This document shows, in pieces, positions 60,799-64,000 of a stretch of DNA of 64,000 nucleotides (position 1 is the first letter of the stretch; each line of letters starts with the position of its first letter). Location: the NCBI GenBank assembly GCA_033675545.1, contig JAWDGP010006834.1, positions 1,372,001 through 1,436,000 of the forward strand, given 5' to 3'. The DNA comes from Elysia crispata (taxonomy: Eukaryota > Mollusca > Gastropoda > Plakobranchidae). A model generated the notes under the pieces. The model saw nothing but the letters and a program-made list of their open reading frames with translations. It did not search any database and was not told where the DNA came from. A program made the position numbers and the translations under genes.

Positions 60799-62030
60799 TT
60801 TTGTAGAAAAGCAAAATATTGGAATAGGCTTCTGACTTGAAGAAACGGAACAAACCACATGATGAACGTGTTACAAATGTCATTGATGAAAAAACTACGT
60901 AATTTGTATTGATTGACTATTGTCTTCCCTAACTTTGATTAAATCTTTTCAGTTATATTAGTTTCTACATTGGTATCATTACTTGATATAAAGAATCCTG
61001 ACTTTGTAACATTCGCCAATAATGAATGATTTGTACTTTAGTTTTAATTACTGGTATCTTAATAATTTTAATGTCAATAAGAACGTTCTTCTTGCTCAGT
61101 ACATCAGTTTTTATATAGATTAGGCCTAATCATAATAAAACTTAACCTTTTTTTATATTATCATTTAAACGTGGCGTTGGAGTCAGTGATTTCTGCTTAG
61201 TTGAAGGCTGTCCAAATACCTTTGTTGCGCGCTGTGCGTTCTAAAAATAATAATAAATTTATGTGACCTCCACCGTGTGACAATCGTGGTCAAAACCGGC
61301 TTTTTAGAAAATTGATAGATTATTTTTGGACAATAATCAGCAGGTATCATTTTCTGATATAGAGGTCTGGCTTTTTTTTTAAGATCATAAAACGGAGTGC
61401 TGCTTCATGCTTATAATTTTCAGATTTTATAATGCGAGCCGACTTCGAGAGAGATTTTATATCTTAGGTGAATTCTGTTTTCACAGGGCTTGATTGTTCT
61501 AAATGTTATTTTCAGTATTTTAATTTTTAGATTATTTTTTTTTATAATTAATATTTCTGTTCTTTGTTTGGCATAGCTCGTCCGCAGTACCGTACGATGG
61601 TCTAATGCCTATTGCATGTCAAATTTACTATCCCTTCGGTCTGGGCGGAACTCAAAATATGTGACCCACTACTACCGACGATGTGTGGGATGAACCATGA
61701 ACTACTGGATGCCGGATGTGGATGAACCCGTCTTTGCGGTATCAGGATGGACGCTGAAACTCTAAAGCCACTTACTAGCGCTCCATGTAAAGTCCCCCCT
61801 GAAAATCTTTCACTTTCAGCATCGTTGTTCTCTGCAACTGCAAGGCCACAGTCATTCGAAAAACGGTGCAGGGCTATGACATTTTTCTCTGCTATGAAGT
61901 TAATCTTTCGAACGATTTATTCCGCCATATCATCTCTAATTCTAGACTGAAAAGACTGGAGGCAAAAAAAAAAACAAAAAAACTTTATTCATGACATCTG
62001 AATCCTTCTAAAAAAACGAACGGTGATTGT
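60799..62030. other. Spacer between RPGR and the oxidoreductase gene
   Basis: No gene is assigned. 61560-61950 is richer in G+C than its surroundings and has open frames on both strands (for example 61747-61950 +), which may mark an old coding or repeat fragment that I cannot name. Confidence 0.4.
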
Positions 62031-62041
62031 TTCTTGAATGG
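62031..62041 (+). repeat. Target-site duplication, left (SINE)
   Basis: TTCTTGAATGG, repeated exactly at 62257-62267 on the far side of the SINE. Confidence 0.85.
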
Positions 62042-62256
62042 ATCGCCGGTTGGTCTGAGGTTAGAGCGTGCGCTCTGATATCGATCGGGACATTCACGCG
62101 GGTTCGAGTTCCACAACGTTGGTAGGCGAGTTTTGGGATCTCATCTTTTCGATTTCGCTCAGCCTGATCGGGTTAAGTTTAATATGTGCAAAAAGTCTGA
62201 GATCACCCAATTGTAGACGGGCTATATCAAACTAAACAAAAAAGAAAAAGAAAAGC
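62042..62256 (+). mobile_element. tRNA-derived SINE with intact target duplication
   Basis: The head has a tRNA-like A box (GGTCTGAGGTTAGAGCG) and B box (GGTTCGAGTTCC) in proper order, then a body with GAGTTTTGGGATCTCATC and the tail GACGGGCTATATCAAAC and an A-rich end. An exact 11-bp duplication, TTCTTGAATGG, brackets it, so the insertion is fairly recent. The same family is at 12155-12340. Confidence 0.85.
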
Positions 62257-62267
62257 TTCTTGAATGG

Positions 62268-63100
62268 CCTTGAACTGAATCGTTAGCAGAAACATGCCAC
62301 CAAGATTCAGATATAATTTTTTTCTGTAATTGCTTTAGTCCACACATAAAAACCAATAATGAATATTGCAAGTTGTGCTCTGTAAAATACCATTGCGTCG
62401 TAAGGCCACAGCAACACAGTCCAATTAGGCGCTGTTATTGTCATTATTTCAATACATTTTCCTTTTTTTCTCTTCTTTTTATTTTAATTTGATATCAATA
62501 TTAGATGACCAGGATTTCATTCAAATGTAGCGTTAAGCAGAATTATAAGTATCTGTATAACACTGAGTACGCCGTGCGGTACCGCTGGTTTAACACAGTC
62601 GCATCATGTTTCTTTACTAGCTGCAGTAGGATGGCGCTCATTGATTGATATATCCAGGTCCGAATCACGACCCACTTAAAACAAAACCCCAAGTTCCAAT
62701 CCAAAAATCTCTAACTCACATCAGATGCGCAGGATTTCCGTATCTCTATGCATTACGGTCATCTTTCCATATATATCTTGAAAGAAGCTTCTTGAAAATC
62801 GGGGTAATGGGAGGAGGGATTTGTGCAGCTGAAGCTAAGCTAGTAAGGCTTGAATAAAGCTCGATGTAGGGCGAAATGACACTAAGGAAATGTGCCCTAG
62901 AAAATTGATAGAGTGTGTTAGCACACTACATAAATTTTTCACCGCATCTGCGCAGACATGTTTACACGCGCTAGGCTATAGGGTGTCTTGCAATGAATTT
63001 ATTATTCCAGTATCTTCATTCTTGATTTTGCATAGCGCAATCATCCAAGCTCATAACATAGTTACACGGCATACTGTACACAAAGGCCAAGTAGTTATAG
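62268..63100. other. Upstream region of the oxidoreductase gene
   Basis: No supported gene. The small open frames at 62645-62857 and 62890-63120 are unsupported. Confidence 0.4.
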
Positions 63101-63103
63101 GTG

Positions 63104-63112
63104 TATATAAAA
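63104..63112 (+). promoter_or_regulatory. TATA box of the GMC oxidoreductase gene
   Basis: TATATAAAA lies about 50 bases before the ATG at 63162. A start site about 30 bp on would leave a leader of roughly 20-25 bases. Seen directly; function inferred. Confidence 0.6.
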
Positions 63113-63161
63113 AGAAGTAAAACAGTTGACATAAGTCGATTTTCACAAGAATCAAATAGTC

Positions 63162-63291
63162 ATGTGTGGTACTGCTTTGGCTTTGGTTACACTGATAGCT
63201 GCACTTGCAGTTGCTCTCGTCTACCCAACTTTATTTCAGTCCGAACCTCCTCTGGCCTCTACTGTTAACAATACATACGATTTCATCATAG
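63162..63291 (+). CDS. GMC-family FAD oxidoreductase, first coding exon
   Basis: Encodes MCGTALALVTLIAALAVALV then YPTLFQSEPPLAS and NNTYDFII, ending in phase 1 at the perfect donor G|GTGAGT. Residues 4-22 form a signal peptide or anchor. TYDFII with a split codon starting G is the start of the FAD-binding motif YDFIIVGAGSAG of glucose/choline-dehydrogenase-like (GMC) flavoproteins, which oxidise alcohols or sugars. The rest of the gene lies beyond the window. Which GMC member it is cannot be told. Confidence 0.75.
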
Positions 63292-63442
63292 GTGAGTTTG
63301 GCAACTTAAGCACTTTCTACCATACATATAATAGTTCGATATGGTTTATGAGTATAACGAAAGACAATTTTAATGTTAGAGACGTTAGTAGACTCTACAA
63401 CAATTGAGGAAAAATGAAATAAGGGACTTCTATAGCAATATT

Positions 63443-63443
63443 T

Positions 63444-63536
<93 letters not shown>
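63443..63536. repeat. (AGT)n microsatellite
   Basis: About 30 AGT units, ending in AAT and a GGAGGAGG stretch. Confidence 0.95.
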
Positions 63537-63571
63537 ATAGGAGGAGGAGGTGGGGGTAGTGGGTAATATGA

Positions 63572-63773
<202 letters not shown>

Positions 63774-64000
63774 TTCATTTTGTCCTTCGAAAAATGTGGA
63801 GTTGGCGTTGGGAAGTTCATTTTGATGACTGTCACACTCGCCTTTTCATACCACTCAAGAGCTGGGAAAGAGTTCCTTTTAGGTACGGACTAATTTACAC
63901 ACCAAAGAGGGCTTCATTTGATTGAGGTCATAGAAAAAGATTGGGTTTGGTTTTTCCTGGGGTTTAAATCCTTTCATAACACTAAGTTCCAAGTAGGAAA

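Noticed and set aside
62050..62115. Possible tRNA gene (plus strand)
   Set aside because: A and B boxes present, but the unit continues into a shared SINE tail and is bracketed by a target duplication.

Overview
The window is nuclear DNA of an invertebrate animal: AT-rich, spliced genes with long introns, microsatellites and several transposon families. A mollusc (gastropod-like) source is my inference from the style of the repeats (dispersed TAGATC hexamers, Penelope, pogo, Mutator-like and tRNA-SINE remnants). The sequence alone does not prove it.

Four protein-coding genes can be assembled from splice sites and protein similarity. (1) A DHHC palmitoyltransferase of the ZDHHC9/14/18 group lies on the minus strand. 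Its first coding exon is 16959-17107 and its second 5582-5742; the rest, including the DHHC domain, lies beyond base 1. (2) TMEM242 lies on the plus strand, complete in four exons (23123-26613). These two genes are head to head, as ZDHHC14 and TMEM242 are in human 6q25.3. (3) The ciliary gene RPGR lies on the minus strand, with all coding exons from 60780 down to 34899. Nineteen exons join in phase into 918 codons plus stop: a seven-bladed RCC1 propeller, the conserved RTLSAR segment, a long Glu then Lys/Asp-rich tail, and a seven-codon last exon ending in the prenylation box CNIL. (4) The first exon of a secreted GMC (FAD) oxidoreductase is at 63162-63291 on the plus strand, behind a TATA box.

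Layout: 1-5581 is ZDHHC intron 2 with triplet microsatellites. 5743-16958 is ZDHHC intron 1, holding a TTAA-flanked element with a broken Mutator-like gene, GA microsatellites, a SINE and a repeat shared with 3.3-4.3 kb. 17108-23122 is the spacer between the divergent genes, with a TAGATC-rich zone and nested pogo-like MITEs. 23.1-26.6 kb is TMEM242, whose third intron holds a Penelope-like fragment with an intact-looking hammerhead ribozyme. 26.6-34.9 kb separates the convergent TMEM242 and RPGR and holds possible unassigned exons and a 272-bp copy of TMEM242 intron 3. 34.9-60.8 kb is RPGR, with an R2-type retrotransposon fragment joined to a tRNA-derived SINE between (TA) tracts in intron 16. 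60.8-63.1 kb is a spacer with a young SINE. The last 700 bp are a triplet-repeat-rich intron of the oxidoreductase.

No rRNA, free-standing tRNA gene or CRISPR array was seen. Exon edges were worked out by hand from GT/AG signals and reading phase. They agree well with each other but have no transcript support here.
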